From Novosphingobium sp. KA1 (GTDB lineage: Bacteria > Pseudomonadota > Alphaproteobacteria > Sphingomonadales > Sphingomonadaceae), in the NCBI RefSeq assembly GCF_017309955.1, contig NZ_CP021247.1, forward strand, positions 2,319,001 through 2,383,000: a DNA stretch of 64,000 nt, given 5' to 3'. Both the position numbers and the translations under genes were made by a program. Positions 26,059-40,402 of the stretch are shown piece after piece; the stretch's first letter is position 1, and each line of letters begins with the position of its first letter. The notes under the pieces are model-generated. The model saw nothing but the letters and a program-made list of their open reading frames with translations, ran no database searches and had not been told where the DNA came from.

Positions 26059-27474
26059 TCAGGCCGGTTGCCGCACCTGTTCGCGCCATGTCGCACGGTA
26101 GCCCGCAAGGTCACCTTCCAGCGGCTCGACGCGGCGCAGGCCGCCCTGGGCCTGCAGCATCGGGTTGATCAGCCGCAGCGCCCCGAACGAGACGTCGTTA
26201 TGGGCATTGGCGACAAAGACTTCGGTCTCCGGGCGCAGCGCGGCGAGCGCGCGCACGAAGACTTCGGCATCGGCAAAACGCCCCTCGATCAGCAGGCGCT
26301 GCTTCGAGCCGATGAGGTCGAGCGCGGTATCGGCGACCATCGCCGCATAAAGACAGACGCCCGCGCGCCGCGCATACCAGGTGCCGGCCCATTCCTCGGG
26401 GCGGTTCACCCATTCGGCCTTGCCGTGCGGGAAGGGCCCGAAACCGGGGGCGAGCGTGGGCAGCATCATCGTGCCGCGTTCCAGCAGCGCAGGCACCGCT
26501 TCGAGCAGTTTGGGCTGGTCGGGGCGGATGTCGACCCGGCGGGTGTCGATCTGGATCACGCTCTCGATCTCGCGCCCGCCCATGAAGCGCGCGGAGGGCA
26601 CCGGCCAGCCATAGGCGTCGACATTGACGAGGGTGTCGCGCGCCTCGGGCAAGGCGGACAGCGACACCGTCTCGGCGGCCAGCCGCATGGCGATGAACCA
26701 GGTGCCGGTGGAAAGGATCGTCGCTTCCTGCCGGGCGATCTCGGCAAAACCGCGCGCGGCGAGCAGGGCCGCGTTCGAATCGTGCAGGCCCGCCAGCACT
26801 TTGGCATTGGCGGGAAGCCCGGTCTCGGCGGCGAGCTCGGGGCGCAGGGTGCCGACCACGTCGCTGGCCTTGGCGAGCGGGGCAAAGCGCTCCGCCCAGC
26901 CGAGCCGCTCGGCCATCGGCGAGAAGCGGGCATCCGCCGGGCACCACAGGTCGGTGTGGCAGCCCAGGCTGGTCACTTCGCTGGCAAGCGCGCCGGAGAG
27001 GAACCAGGCCCAGTATTGCGCCCAGGGGACCAGCGCCGCGCGTTCCATCGCCTCGGGATGGCGCCGGGCCATCCAGTAGACCTGCGCGCCGAGGTTGAGG
27101 CCGTCGGGCAGGGCGGGCGATCCGGTCAGCACGAATCGGTCGCGCTCCTTGCGGTAGGCGGCCATGACCTCTGCGGGCAGCGGCTGTTCGTAGTCGAGCG
27201 GGGGGAACAGCAGGCCCTCTTCGCCAAGCGCGGCAAAGCCCGCGCCGTGGGCGACCGGGATCAGCGCTTCCACCGGATGACCCGCCCAGCCGCGCAGCGT
27301 CGCGCGCAGCCATTGGCCGATTCCCGCGGCATCGAGGCAGCGCACGCCGTCCACTTCGCACGGCACGTTGGGGCGGACCTGGCGGTCGATCATGCGCCCG
27401 CCCTTGGTCCACAGCGTCAGTTTGCTGAGGGTCTTGCCGATATCGACGACAATATAGGTGCCGCTTCCTGCCAT
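26059..27474 (-). CDS. rhaB: Rhamnulokinase (FGGY carbohydrate kinase)
   Basis: This 471-residue FGGY-family kinase phosphorylates L-rhamnulose to L-rhamnulose 1-phosphate. The N-terminal ATPase-fold strand 'YIVVDIGKTLSKLTLW', the hinge region 'VLAGLHDSNAALLAARG' and 'ATILSTGTWFIAM' are FGGY features. ATG 27474 (MAGSGTYIVV) is chosen as the start because it puts the first strand at the usual place; the frame is open to 27507, but the extra 11 residues overlap the operator palindrome. It is transcribed divergently from the aldolase/dehydrogenase gene, with 110 bases between. Confidence 0.9.
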   Translation of the reverse strand: MAGSGTYIVVDIGKTLSKLTLWTKGGRMIDRQVRPNVPCEVDGVRCLDAAGIGQWLRATLRGWAGHPVEALIPVAHGAGFAALGEEGLLFPPLDYEQPLPAEVMAAYRKERDRFVLTGSPALPDGLNLGAQVYWMARRHPEAMERAALVPWAQYWAWFLSGALASEVTSLGCHTDLWCPADARFSPMAERLGWAERFAPLAKASDVVGTLRPELAAETGLPANAKVLAGLHDSNAALLAARGFAEIARQEATILSTGTWFIAMRLAAETVSLSALPEARDTLVNVDAYGWPVPSARFMGGREIESVIQIDTRRVDIRPDQPKLLEAVPALLERGTMMLPTLAPGFGPFPHGKAEWVNRPEEWAGTWYARRAGVCLYAAMVADTALDLIGSKQRLLIEGRFADAEVFVRALAALRPETEVFVANAHNDVSFGALRLINPMLQAQGGLRRVEPLEGDLAGYRATWREQVRQPA

Positions 27475-27491
27475 TCGCTCTGCCCATTTTT

Positions 27492-27540
27492 CACCATGCG
27501 TGAACATGGTGTTGTTTGATTGGATTTGATCGTTTAGTAT
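27492..27540 (+). promoter_or_regulatory. rhaB-rhaED divergent control region: operator palindrome plus sigma70 promoter
   Basis: CACCATG (27492-27498) and CATGGTG (27505-27511) form a perfect inverted repeat around CGTGAA. Directly after it, TTGTTT (27512-27517) and TAGTAT (27535-27540) are spaced 17 bases, a good sigma70-type promoter reading into the aldolase gene. TTTGAT occurs twice in the spacer (27515-27520 and 27525-27530). The DeoR-family protein encoded nearby is the likely ligand. Confidence 0.6.
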
Positions 27541-27584
27541 CGAATCAGATTGAACCTGAAAAGAGGTTTCGTTAGAGGATGCCC

Positions 27585-29708
27585 ATGGACACGATTGCCC
27601 CTGCCAAACCGGCGGCCCAGAGCGCCGCGCTTCCCTTCTCGGTCCCCGCCAGCCGCTGGGACGACTCGGTTGCCGCCACGCTTTCTCCCCCCGAATTGCT
27701 GCTGTACCGTTCGAACCTGCTGGGTTCGGACCTCACCGTCACCAATTTCGGCGGCGGCAATACGTCCGCCAAGCTGGAAGAGATCGACCCGCTGACCGGC
27801 GAGGCGGTGGAAGTGCTGTGGGTGAAGGGTTCGGGCGGCGACATCGGTTCGATGAAGCTGGACGGTTTCGCCACGCTCTACCAGCACAAGCTGCTCGGCC
27901 TTGAGAACCACTACAACGGCCCTGAAGACGACGACAAGATGGTCGGCTTCCTGCCGCACTGCACGTTCAACCTGAACGGCCGTGCCGCCTCGATCGACAC
28001 GCCGCTGCACTCGCTGCTGCCCTTCGCGCATGTCGATCACGTCCACCCCGATGCGATCATCGCGCTGGCTGCCAGCTCGGGCGGCGAGGCGGCGACGAAG
28101 GAAATCTGGGGCGGCAAGATCGGCTGGCTCGGCTGGAAGCGCCCCGGCTACACGCTGGGCGTGATGCTGCGCGACTATGTGGCGGCCAACCCCGGCGTGG
28201 AGGGCGTCATGCTCGCCGGCCATGGCATCATCTGCTGGGCGGACAGCGCCAAGTCCTGTTACGAACATACCGTAGAGCTGATCGCCGATGCGGCGAACTA
28301 CCTCAACGCGAAGCTTTCCGAAAAACCTGCTTTCGGTGGTGCGGTCCATTCCTCCTCCTCGGACCGCGCAGCCCTTGCTGCCGACCTTATGCCCCGCCTG
28401 CGTGGTCAGATGACCGGGGCGCGGCGTAAGGTCGGCCATTTTTCGGACGATGCCGAAGCGCTGGAATTCGTGAACTCGGCCGAGTTCGAGCGCCTTGCCG
28501 CGCTGGGCACCTCGTGCCCCGATCACTTCCTGCGCACCAAGATCGCTCCCCTGACGCTCGATCCCGCGCGCCTTCGGGACGATGCCTACCTCGCGCAGAA
28601 AATCGCCGATTATCGCGCCATGTACGCAGCCTATTACGAGCGCTGCAAGCGTCCCAACTCGCCCGCGATGCGCGATGCCAACCCGGTGGTCGTGCTGGTC
28701 CCCGGCGTCGGCCGCATCACGTTCGCCACCGACAAGACCACCGCGCGTCTTGCCGGGGAATTCTACGGCAACGCCATCAATGTGATGCGCGGCGCCGAGG
28801 CGATCGGCGACTATATCGCGCTCGACGAGCAGGAAGCGTTCGACATCGAATACTGGCTGCTTGAGGAAGCCAAGCTCCAGCGCATGCCCGCGCCCAAGCC
28901 TCTGGTTGGCCGCGTGGCGCTTGTCACCGGCGGTGCAGGCGGCATCGGCGCCGCCACCGCCGCGCGCCTGATGGCGGACGGCGCCTGCGTGCTGCTGGCC
29001 GATCGCGATGCGAATGCCGTCGAGGAAGTCCGCGCCGGGTTCGCGAAACAGTTCGGCAAGGACGTGGTCCGCGCCGCCGTTTGCGACGTGACCGACGAGG
29101 CGCAAGTCTCCGAAGCCTTTGCCGTCGCGGCGCGGGAATTCGGCGGGCTCGACATCCTTGTCGCCAATGCCGGTATTGCTTCCTCGGCCCCGATCGAGGA
29201 AACCACGATCGAACTGTGGAACCGCAATTACGACGTGCTGGCGCAGGGCTACTTCCTCACCAGCCGCGCCGCATGGCCGCTGCTGAAGGGGATGAAGGAG
29301 CAGGGCGGCACTTCGGTGGTGTTCATCGGTTCGAAGAACGGCGTGGCGGCGGCCACCAACGCCTCGGCCTATGCTTCCGCCAAGGCGGCGGCGAACCACC
29401 TTGCGCGCTGCCTGGCGCTGGAAGGCGCGCCCCACGGCATCCGCGTCAACGTCGTCAATCCCGATGCGGTCATCAAGGGCAGCAAGATCTGGGACGGCGA
29501 CTGGCGCAAGGAACGCGCGGGCGCCCACGGGATCGATACCGGCAAGGAACTGGAAGAGCACTACCGCAACCGCTCCATGTTGAAGCGCGACGTGCTGCCG
29601 TCCGACATTGCCGAGGCCGTGTATTTCCTCGCGGGCGACCAGTCGGCGAAATCCACCGGCAACATGATCAATGTCGATGCGGGTAACGCACAGGCCTTCA
29701 CGCGCTGA
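27585..29708 (+). CDS. Bifunctional rhamnulose-1-phosphate aldolase / lactaldehyde dehydrogenase
   Basis: This is a 707-residue fusion. Residues ~30-420 are a class II aldolase domain ('TNFGGGNTSAKLEEID', Zn-site His in 'HVDHVHPDA' and 'AGHGIICW') that splits L-rhamnulose 1-phosphate into DHAP and L-lactaldehyde. Residues ~430-707 are a short-chain dehydrogenase ('LVTGGAGGIGAATAARL', 'VANAGIASSAP', catalytic 'SAYASAKAAAN') that would oxidise the lactaldehyde. This domain order is known from RhaEW-type enzymes of Bacillus and others. The ATG at 27585 has AGAGG 6 bases upstream; an ATG at 27579 is too close to it. It leads the plus-strand rhamnose operon. Confidence 0.92.
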   Translation: MDTIAPAKPAAQSAALPFSVPASRWDDSVAATLSPPELLLYRSNLLGSDLTVTNFGGGNTSAKLEEIDPLTGEAVEVLWVKGSGGDIGSMKLDGFATLYQHKLLGLENHYNGPEDDDKMVGFLPHCTFNLNGRAASIDTPLHSLLPFAHVDHVHPDAIIALAASSGGEAATKEIWGGKIGWLGWKRPGYTLGVMLRDYVAANPGVEGVMLAGHGIICWADSAKSCYEHTVELIADAANYLNAKLSEKPAFGGAVHSSSSDRAALAADLMPRLRGQMTGARRKVGHFSDDAEALEFVNSAEFERLAALGTSCPDHFLRTKIAPLTLDPARLRDDAYLAQKIADYRAMYAAYYERCKRPNSPAMRDANPVVVLVPGVGRITFATDKTTARLAGEFYGNAINVMRGAEAIGDYIALDEQEAFDIEYWLLEEAKLQRMPAPKPLVGRVALVTGGAGGIGAATAARLMADGACVLLADRDANAVEEVRAGFAKQFGKDVVRAAVCDVTDEAQVSEAFAVAAREFGGLDILVANAGIASSAPIEETTIELWNRNYDVLAQGYFLTSRAAWPLLKGMKEQGGTSVVFIGSKNGVAAATNASAYASAKAAANHLARCLALEGAPHGIRVNVVNPDAVIKGSKIWDGDWRKERAGAHGIDTGKELEEHYRNRSMLKRDVLPSDIAEAVYFLAGDQSAKSTGNMINVDAGNAQAFTR

Positions 29709-29721
29709 TAAGAGATGATTT

Positions 29722-29751
29722 CGGGGAACGCGCGAACCGGCGCGGTCCCCG
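29722..29751 (+). other. Intercistronic stem-loop between aldolase and isomerase genes
   Basis: CGGGGA-a-CGCGC pairs with GCGCG-g-TCCCCG, an 11-bp stem with one mismatch. No T-run follows. It lies in the 64-base gap and could stabilise or partially process the mRNA. Confidence 0.5.
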
Positions 29752-29772
29752 AACGGGCAAGAGGATACGAAA

Positions 29773-31065
29773 ATGAGCAGACTGCCGATTTCCGAAGAGC
29801 TGATCGCCGAAGCCAACGCCCGCGCGGCGGATGCGCTGGAGGACGAATATGCCTCGCTCGGCCGCAAGCTGGAGCGTTCGGGCATCGCCATCGATGCGAT
29901 CAAGGACAAGGTCGCCGGTTTCTCGGTCGCGGTGCCTTCGTGGGGCGCGGGCCGGGGCGGCACCCGTTTCGCCAAGTTCCCGATCGCGGGTGAGCCGACC
30001 ACCATTCACGAAAAGCTGGAAGACTGCGCCGTCATCAACCAGCTTTCGCGCCTGACCCCGCGCGTCTCGCCGCACTTCCCGTGGGACAAGGTGAGCGACT
30101 ACAAGGCGCTGCGCGAGGAAGCCGCCAGCCTTGGCCTCGGCTTCGATGCGGTGAATTCCAACACCTTCCAGGACCAGAAGGACCAGGCGCACAGCTATTC
30201 CACCGGTTCGCTGTCCTCGACCATCGAAGCCACCCGCCAACAGGCGGTGGAGCACAACATCGAATGCATCGAGATCGGCAAGCAGCTCGGTTCGACCGAC
30301 CTGACGGTGTGGGTGGGTGACGGCACCAACTTCCCCGGCCAGCAGGACCTTGGCCGCAGCCTCGACCGTTATCTGGATGCCGCCGCGCAAGTCTACGCCG
30401 AGCTGCCGGACGACTGGCGGATGCTGCTGGAACACAAGATGTTCGAACCGGCGTTCTACTCCACCGTCATCAGCGACTGGGGTTCCTCGATCCTCGCCGC
30501 GCAGGAACTGGGCCACAAGGCCAAGTGCCTGGTCGATCTTGGCCACCATGCGCCGAACGTGAACATCGAGCAGATCGTGGCCCGCCTCCACCGCTTCGGC
30601 AAGCTGGGCGGCTTCCACTTCAACGACAGCAAGTACGGCGACGACGACCTCGATTCGGGCTCGATCAACCCGCACCAGCTGTTCCTCGTGTTCAACGAAC
30701 TGGTCGAGGCGGAACTCGCCCCGCGTGACGGTTTCAAGCCGAGCTACATGATCGACCAGTCGCACAACGTCACCGACCCGATCGAGTCCATGCTCTCCTC
30801 CGCCGAGGCCATCGGCTCGTGCTATGCCAAGGCGCTGCTGGTCGACCGCGAGGCGCTGCATCTGGCGCAGGAAGCCAACGACACGATGATGGCCTTTCAG
30901 GCGCTGCGCCGCGCCTACAACGTCGATGTCAGCCCGATCCTTGCCATGGCGCGCGTGGAAGCGGGCGGCGCGGCGGACGTGCTGGGCGTCTACCGCGAAA
31001 GCCGCTGGCGCGACCGCAAGGCGCAGGAGCGCAAGGCTGTGGGCCTCGGCGCCGGGATCGTCTGA
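29773..31065 (+). CDS. rhaI: L-rhamnose isomerase (RhaI type)
   Basis: This 430-residue enzyme converts L-rhamnose to L-rhamnulose. It matches the RhaI lineage (Pseudomonas stutzeri type) rather than E. coli RhaA. 'VAVPSWGAGRGGTRFAKFP' near residue 53, 'DAVNSNTFQDQKDQ', 'LLEHKMFEPAFYST' and 'LVDLGHHAPNVN' are characteristic, with metal-site Glu, Asp and His in the last two and Asp in 'FHFNDSKYGDDDLDSG'. It follows the aldolase by 64 bases containing a stem-loop. It supplies the substrate for RhaB. Confidence 0.95.
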   Translation: MSRLPISEELIAEANARAADALEDEYASLGRKLERSGIAIDAIKDKVAGFSVAVPSWGAGRGGTRFAKFPIAGEPTTIHEKLEDCAVINQLSRLTPRVSPHFPWDKVSDYKALREEAASLGLGFDAVNSNTFQDQKDQAHSYSTGSLSSTIEATRQQAVEHNIECIEIGKQLGSTDLTVWVGDGTNFPGQQDLGRSLDRYLDAAAQVYAELPDDWRMLLEHKMFEPAFYSTVISDWGSSILAAQELGHKAKCLVDLGHHAPNVNIEQIVARLHRFGKLGGFHFNDSKYGDDDLDSGSINPHQLFLVFNELVEAELAPRDGFKPSYMIDQSHNVTDPIESMLSSAEAIGSCYAKALLVDREALHLAQEANDTMMAFQALRRAYNVDVSPILAMARVEAGGAADVLGVYRESRWRDRKAQERKAVGLGAGIV

Positions 31066-31088
31066 TCCGCCGCGATACCTGAACTGCC

Positions 31089-31115
31089 GCCGGGAAGGGC
31101 AACAGCCCTCCCGGC
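31089..31115 (+). other. Intercistronic stem-loop between isomerase and GH106 genes
   Basis: GCCGGG-a-AGGGC (31089-31100) pairs with GCCCT-CCCGGC (31105-31115), an 11-bp stem with one bulged A and an AACA loop. No T-run follows, so read-through into the rhamnosidase gene is likely. Confidence 0.5.
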
Positions 31116-31163
31116 ATCGCCGCTGCGCGAAAAAGCTACAACCCATTGGATCCGGGAGGGATT

Positions 31164-34568
<3,405 letters not shown>

Positions 34569-34594
34569 ACCCGGCAGACGGCTCCTGAAAACAC

Positions 34595-34631
34595 CACGTC
34601 GCCCCCGCGCAGGCGGGGACGACGTGTTTTT
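34595..34631. terminator. Strong bidirectional terminator
   Basis: CACGTCGCCCCCGC (34595-34608) pairs with GCGGGGACGACGTG (34613-34626) with one mismatch, loop GCAG, then TTTTTGTTTT. It separates convergent GH106 and SulP genes. The GTCGCCCCCGCG core resembles the left half of the repeats at 38551 and 46426. Confidence 0.85.
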
Positions 34632-34677
34632 GTTTTAAGCTATTGGTTGATCTTTGAGGTATCACTCAACCTGAGCC

Positions 34678-36323
34678 TCAACCCGAAACCTGCGCCGCGC
34701 GCTGCGCCGCCTGCGCCACGCTGAAGGTGGAGCCCTCCGCCAGCACGGTACATCCCGCCGCCGCCAGCACATCGCGCACCCGGTCATGCGCGCGGGCGAG
34801 GATCACCTGTTTGCCCGCCTTCTCCAGCCCTTGGGTGAACTCGGCGACGACCTCGATGGCGGTGCTGTCGAGGTCGTTGCTCTCCTCGAGGCTGAGCACA
34901 ACCACCCGCGCATCGCTGGCCCGCGCGCGGCGGGCGATCGCGCCCAGCGCCGTCTCGGCATTGGCGAAGACCAGCTGGCCGTTGGGGCGGAAAATCGCGA
35001 CGCCCGGCAGCCGGTGCGCCTGCGGATGGCGTTTCAGGTCGACGAATTCATGCCCGTCCCCCAGTTGCCCCAGTTCGCTGATCGACGGGTTCGCCAGTTC
35101 GTAGAGCATGTGCAGCACCGACAGCGCCACCGCCAGCAACATGCCGTTGAGCACGCCCAGGGTCAGCACGCCGAGGACAGCCGCCAGCGCGATCCCGTGA
35201 TCGCGGCGGATGCGAACGAGATGCAGCAGCGGCCCCGGCGACAGTGCGTGGGTCAGTGCGGCGATGACGATGGCCGCCAGCATCGGCTGGGGAATGCGCG
35301 CGATCCAGCCGGAAGCGAACAGGGCCATCGCCAGCAGCGCAAGGCTGGCCGTCGTCGCCGCCCAGCGGCTCGATGCGCCCGCCGCCTCGTTGGCGGAGCC
35401 GGCCGAGAAACCCGCCCCCACCGGCATGCCCTGCACCAGCGCGGAGGCGAGGTTGGCGGTGCCGATGGCGGCGAGTTCGCGGTTGGCCGATAGCGTGTCG
35501 CCGTGGCGCAGGGCGAGCGTGCGCATGGTGCCCCAGCTTTCGGCAAACAGGATCAACGCGATCGGCGCCGCCAGTTGGGCAAGGCGCGAGAGCCGCGTGG
35601 TCGAGAACGGCCAGGCGCTGTCCGGCCAGCCGAGATCGACCGGCCCTGCAATGGCGATGCCATGCGCGGGCAGGTCCACCGCCGCCCCCAGTGCCACGGC
35701 AACTGCGAGCACGATCAGCGCGCCGGGAATCTGCGGCATCCGGCGCAGCGCCAGCAGCACCGCCAGGGTCGTGAGGCCGAGCAGGCAACTGGGCAGGTGC
35801 CACTGCATGACCCGCTCGGCGAGCCCCGCGAGAACCGTGAAGATCGTGCCCGAGGGCACCGAAATCCCCGCCACGGCGGGCAATTGCCGCACGATAATGG
35901 TGATCGCCAGACCAAACGCGAACCCGCGCAGCACCGGGCGCGAGACAAAGCTGGCGAGGCTGCCCAGCCGCAGCAGCGACAGTAGCAGGAAGATCAGCCC
36001 GGTCATCCCCACCAGCACCGTCGCCAGCCCCTCGCGCGCGGGGCCGGTGGCGGACAGGCTGGCGAGCGTCGCGGCCAGGATGGCAGCGGCGGACGAGGTG
36101 GGCGAGACCACCGCGAAGCGGCTGCGCCCCACCAGCCCATAAGCCAGCCCCCCGGCAATCGCCGCCGCCAGCGCGCGGCCGGGGGCAAGGCCCGCGATCT
36201 CGGCATAGGCGACGCTTTCCGGCAGGATCAGCCCGGCCATGGCCAGCCCGGTCAGCCCATCGCGCGGGCCATCGCGCCAGACGGGTTTGCTCATCCTGAT
36301 GTCGGGCCTTTCGTCGCGAGCGA

Positions 36324-36327
<4 letters not shown>
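34678..36327 (-). CDS. SulP (SLC26) family anion transporter with STAS domain
   Basis: This 549-residue inner-membrane transporter has about 12 hydrophobic segments ('DGLTGLAMAGLILPESVAYA' is the SulP signature start) and a cytoplasmic STAS domain at about 440-540 with 'LDSTAIEVVAEF'. SulP proteins move inorganic or organic anions such as sulfate, bicarbonate or dicarboxylates. ATG 36327 overlaps the AraC stop (ATGA), indicating translational coupling; a second ATG at 36294 would also fit. Coupling to a PobR-like regulator beside pobA raises the possibility that it imports an aromatic acid. Confidence 0.88.
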
Positions 36328-38499
<2,172 letters not shown>

Positions 38500-38550
38500 G
38501 GCGGGGATTGGCCTCGTAGCCGCCAAGCTCTGAGCCTTCCCCATAACCGT

Positions 38551-38637
38551 CGTCGCCCCCGCGAACGCGGGGGCCCCGCTTTTCTTCTGCGAGGTTGTGC
38601 GAAGAAAGCGCGATCCCCGCCTTCGCGGGGATGACGG
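38551..38637. repeat. Composite palindromic repeat, copy 1
   Basis: An 87-base element whose ends are mirror-like: CGTCGCCCCCGCG at the left and CGCGGGGATGACGG at the right, each within its own hairpin (…CCCCGCGAACGCGGGG… and …CCCCGCCTTCGCGGGG…). A close second copy lies at 46426-46511. Both lie between convergent genes. This is the BIME/REP-like class seen widely in sphingomonads. Confidence 0.8.
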
Positions 38638-38694
38638 AAAGGAGATGGGGGAGACTTTGGCCGGCCAGGAAGCCGGGTCCACACCCGCGACGCA

Positions 38695-39015
38695 TCAACT
38701 CTGCGAGGCTGGCGTCTCCACGACCAGCCCCTCCAGCGCCTCCGTCACCGGAAGCTGGCAGGAAAGCCGGACGCGCGGATGCTCGTCGCCGGATGCCTCG
38801 ATCACCGGCCCTTCGTAGTCCCCCGGCGGCCCAAGCCGTTCGAACCATGCGGGCGTCAGATGGACGCGGCAGGTACCGCAATAGCAGTTGCCGCCGCAGA
38901 CCGCCTCTATCGCCTCGATCCCCTGCGCGACGGCGTTTTCCATCAAGGACATGCCCTCGCGCGCGGTGATGTCGCGCCGGGTTCCGCCGGCGTCGATGAA
39001 GGTGATGCGCACCAT
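38695..39015 (-). CDS. [2Fe-2S] ferredoxin, adrenodoxin/putidaredoxin type
   Basis: This 106-residue ferredoxin carries the vertebrate-type cluster pattern C40-x5-C46-x2-C49 and C86 ('AVCGGNCYCGTCRVHL', 'VRLSCQLPV'); C44 is an additional cysteine. It starts 5 bases after the P450 stop, so the two are co-transcribed and it almost certainly is the electron donor of that P450. No ferredoxin reductase is present nearby, so the reductase must come from elsewhere. It ends facing pobA, separated by the composite repeat. Confidence 0.92.
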   Translation of the reverse strand: MVRITFIDAGGTRRDITAREGMSLMENAVAQGIEAIEAVCGGNCYCGTCRVHLTPAWFERLGPPGDYEGPVIEASGDEHPRVRLSCQLPVTEALEGLVVETPASQS

Positions 39016-39020
39016 CGGCG

Positions 39021-40190
39021 TCAGGCCGGATCGCAGGCGACCAGCGCGCCGCGCAGTTCGTAGCCCTGGATGAAGCCGTTCCAGAGGATCGTCGGCTCCG
39101 CCACCAGGCGGATGCCGGGCAGGCGCAGCATGCGGTCGAGGAAGATGCGGGTCTCGTGCAGCGCCACCTGGGCGCCGGGGCAGCGGTGCGGGCCGTCGCC
39201 GAAGCTCATGTAGGGCCCGGCGACTTTCATGCGCTTTGCCCGGTCGGGATCGAGCCGGAAGGGGCAGGGGCCGGTGATCGCCTCGTCGACATTGGCCTCG
39301 CGGATCGAGACGCAGACCACTTCGCCTTGCGCCATCAGCCCCGGCTGGTCCTCCACGGCGCGGCGGTGGAGCATCGAGGCGACCGGCTCCAGCCGCAGGA
39401 TTTCCTCGAGGATGGCGGACTGGCCCGCTTTGTCGCCGGCGAGGAAACGTGCGCGCAAGGGGGCGCTGGTGAACAGGTGCCAGGCGGCCATGACGATGAA
39501 TTCGCGCGTCGTCATCATGCCCGCGCCGCCGTAGCTCAGACACTCCATGATCATGCCCTTGCGCGAGTAATTCTCGCCGACCATGAACGAGATCACGTCC
39601 TCGCGCGGCTGTCTGCGGCGCGCGGCGATCGCCGGGGCGAGGTCCTTGCGGTAGAACCGGCCGACGCGCAGCAGCATCCGGGCGTTGAAGATCAGGTTGC
39701 CCAGCCAGCCCGGCCTGCGGACCAGCGAACTGTCCAGCACCGCCTTCACCCGGCGGGCGAGGGCGCGGTTGCTGTCGCTGTTCGTCAGGCCGACGATCTC
39801 GGCGGTGACGTCCACCGCCATCTGGAAGCTCAGTTCGTCGAGCGGCAGCGGCTTGCCTTCGCGCAGGCGCGCGACCAGTTCGTCCATCGTGCGCTGCATA
39901 ACCGCGTGATGGCGGGTGACGATGGTGCGGGGCGCGAACAGCCCGGCCACCGCGGCGCGGCGCCTGCGGTGGGCCTCGCCGTCGAGGAAAAAGAACGAGA
40001 CCTCGTCCGGGTTGGAGAGATCGGTGGCCTCGGCATGGGCGCCGGCCTGGCGGACCTTGGGCGAGCGCAGCACCTCGCGGCCCATGGCGAAGCGGCCGAT
40101 CACGCGCGAACCGGCCTGCGGGGCAAGATGGGCCTCGGCGATGCGCGCGCTCTTGCGGTCGTCCGGTTCCTGCATGCGTGCGGCGGTCAT
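39021..40190 (-). CDS. Cytochrome P450
   Basis: This 389-residue soluble class I P450 has the heme thiolate loop 'FGDGPHRCPGAQ' (C337) and the ExxR pair E263/R266. The I-helix reads GGAGMMTT (221-228), so the usual acidic residue before Thr is replaced by Met, as in some P450 subfamilies. The start ATG at 40190 is 7 bases after AAGGAG; an ATG two codons upstream is too close to that site. The ferredoxin gene follows. The substrate is unknown; neighbouring aromatic genes make an O-demethylation or hydroxylation role conceivable but unproven. Confidence 0.92.
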   Translation of the reverse strand: MTAARMQEPDDRKSARIAEAHLAPQAGSRVIGRFAMGREVLRSPKVRQAGAHAEATDLSNPDEVSFFFLDGEAHRRRRAAVAGLFAPRTIVTRHHAVMQRTMDELVARLREGKPLPLDELSFQMAVDVTAEIVGLTNSDSNRALARRVKAVLDSSLVRRPGWLGNLIFNARMLLRVGRFYRKDLAPAIAARRRQPREDVISFMVGENYSRKGMIMECLSYGGAGMMTTREFIVMAAWHLFTSAPLRARFLAGDKAGQSAILEEILRLEPVASMLHRRAVEDQPGLMAQGEVVCVSIREANVDEAITGPCPFRLDPDRAKRMKVAGPYMSFGDGPHRCPGAQVALHETRIFLDRMLRLPGIRLVAEPTILWNGFIQGYELRGALVACDPA

Positions 40191-40402
40191 GGCCATGCTC
40201 CTTTCGACAACCCAGCCTCTTCCCGTGCGTTCCGGTTCCTGAGGACCGAACGTCATCGAGGTTATGATATTCAATGGATCGTATCTTGGCCAGCGGCATC
40301 TGGCGGCGCGGCGGGGCGGTGGGGGCTTCGGGCTTGACCCCACCGGCGCTACGTTTTTGTCCCCGGCGGCAAGGACTTCGTTCAACAACTTGGGCTCTTC
40401 GC

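Noticed and set aside
24316-27519. A long plus-strand open frame opposite the DeoR, rhaT and rhaB genes
   Set aside because: It spans several recognised minus-strand genes and their intergenic regions and shows no domain; a coding shadow.
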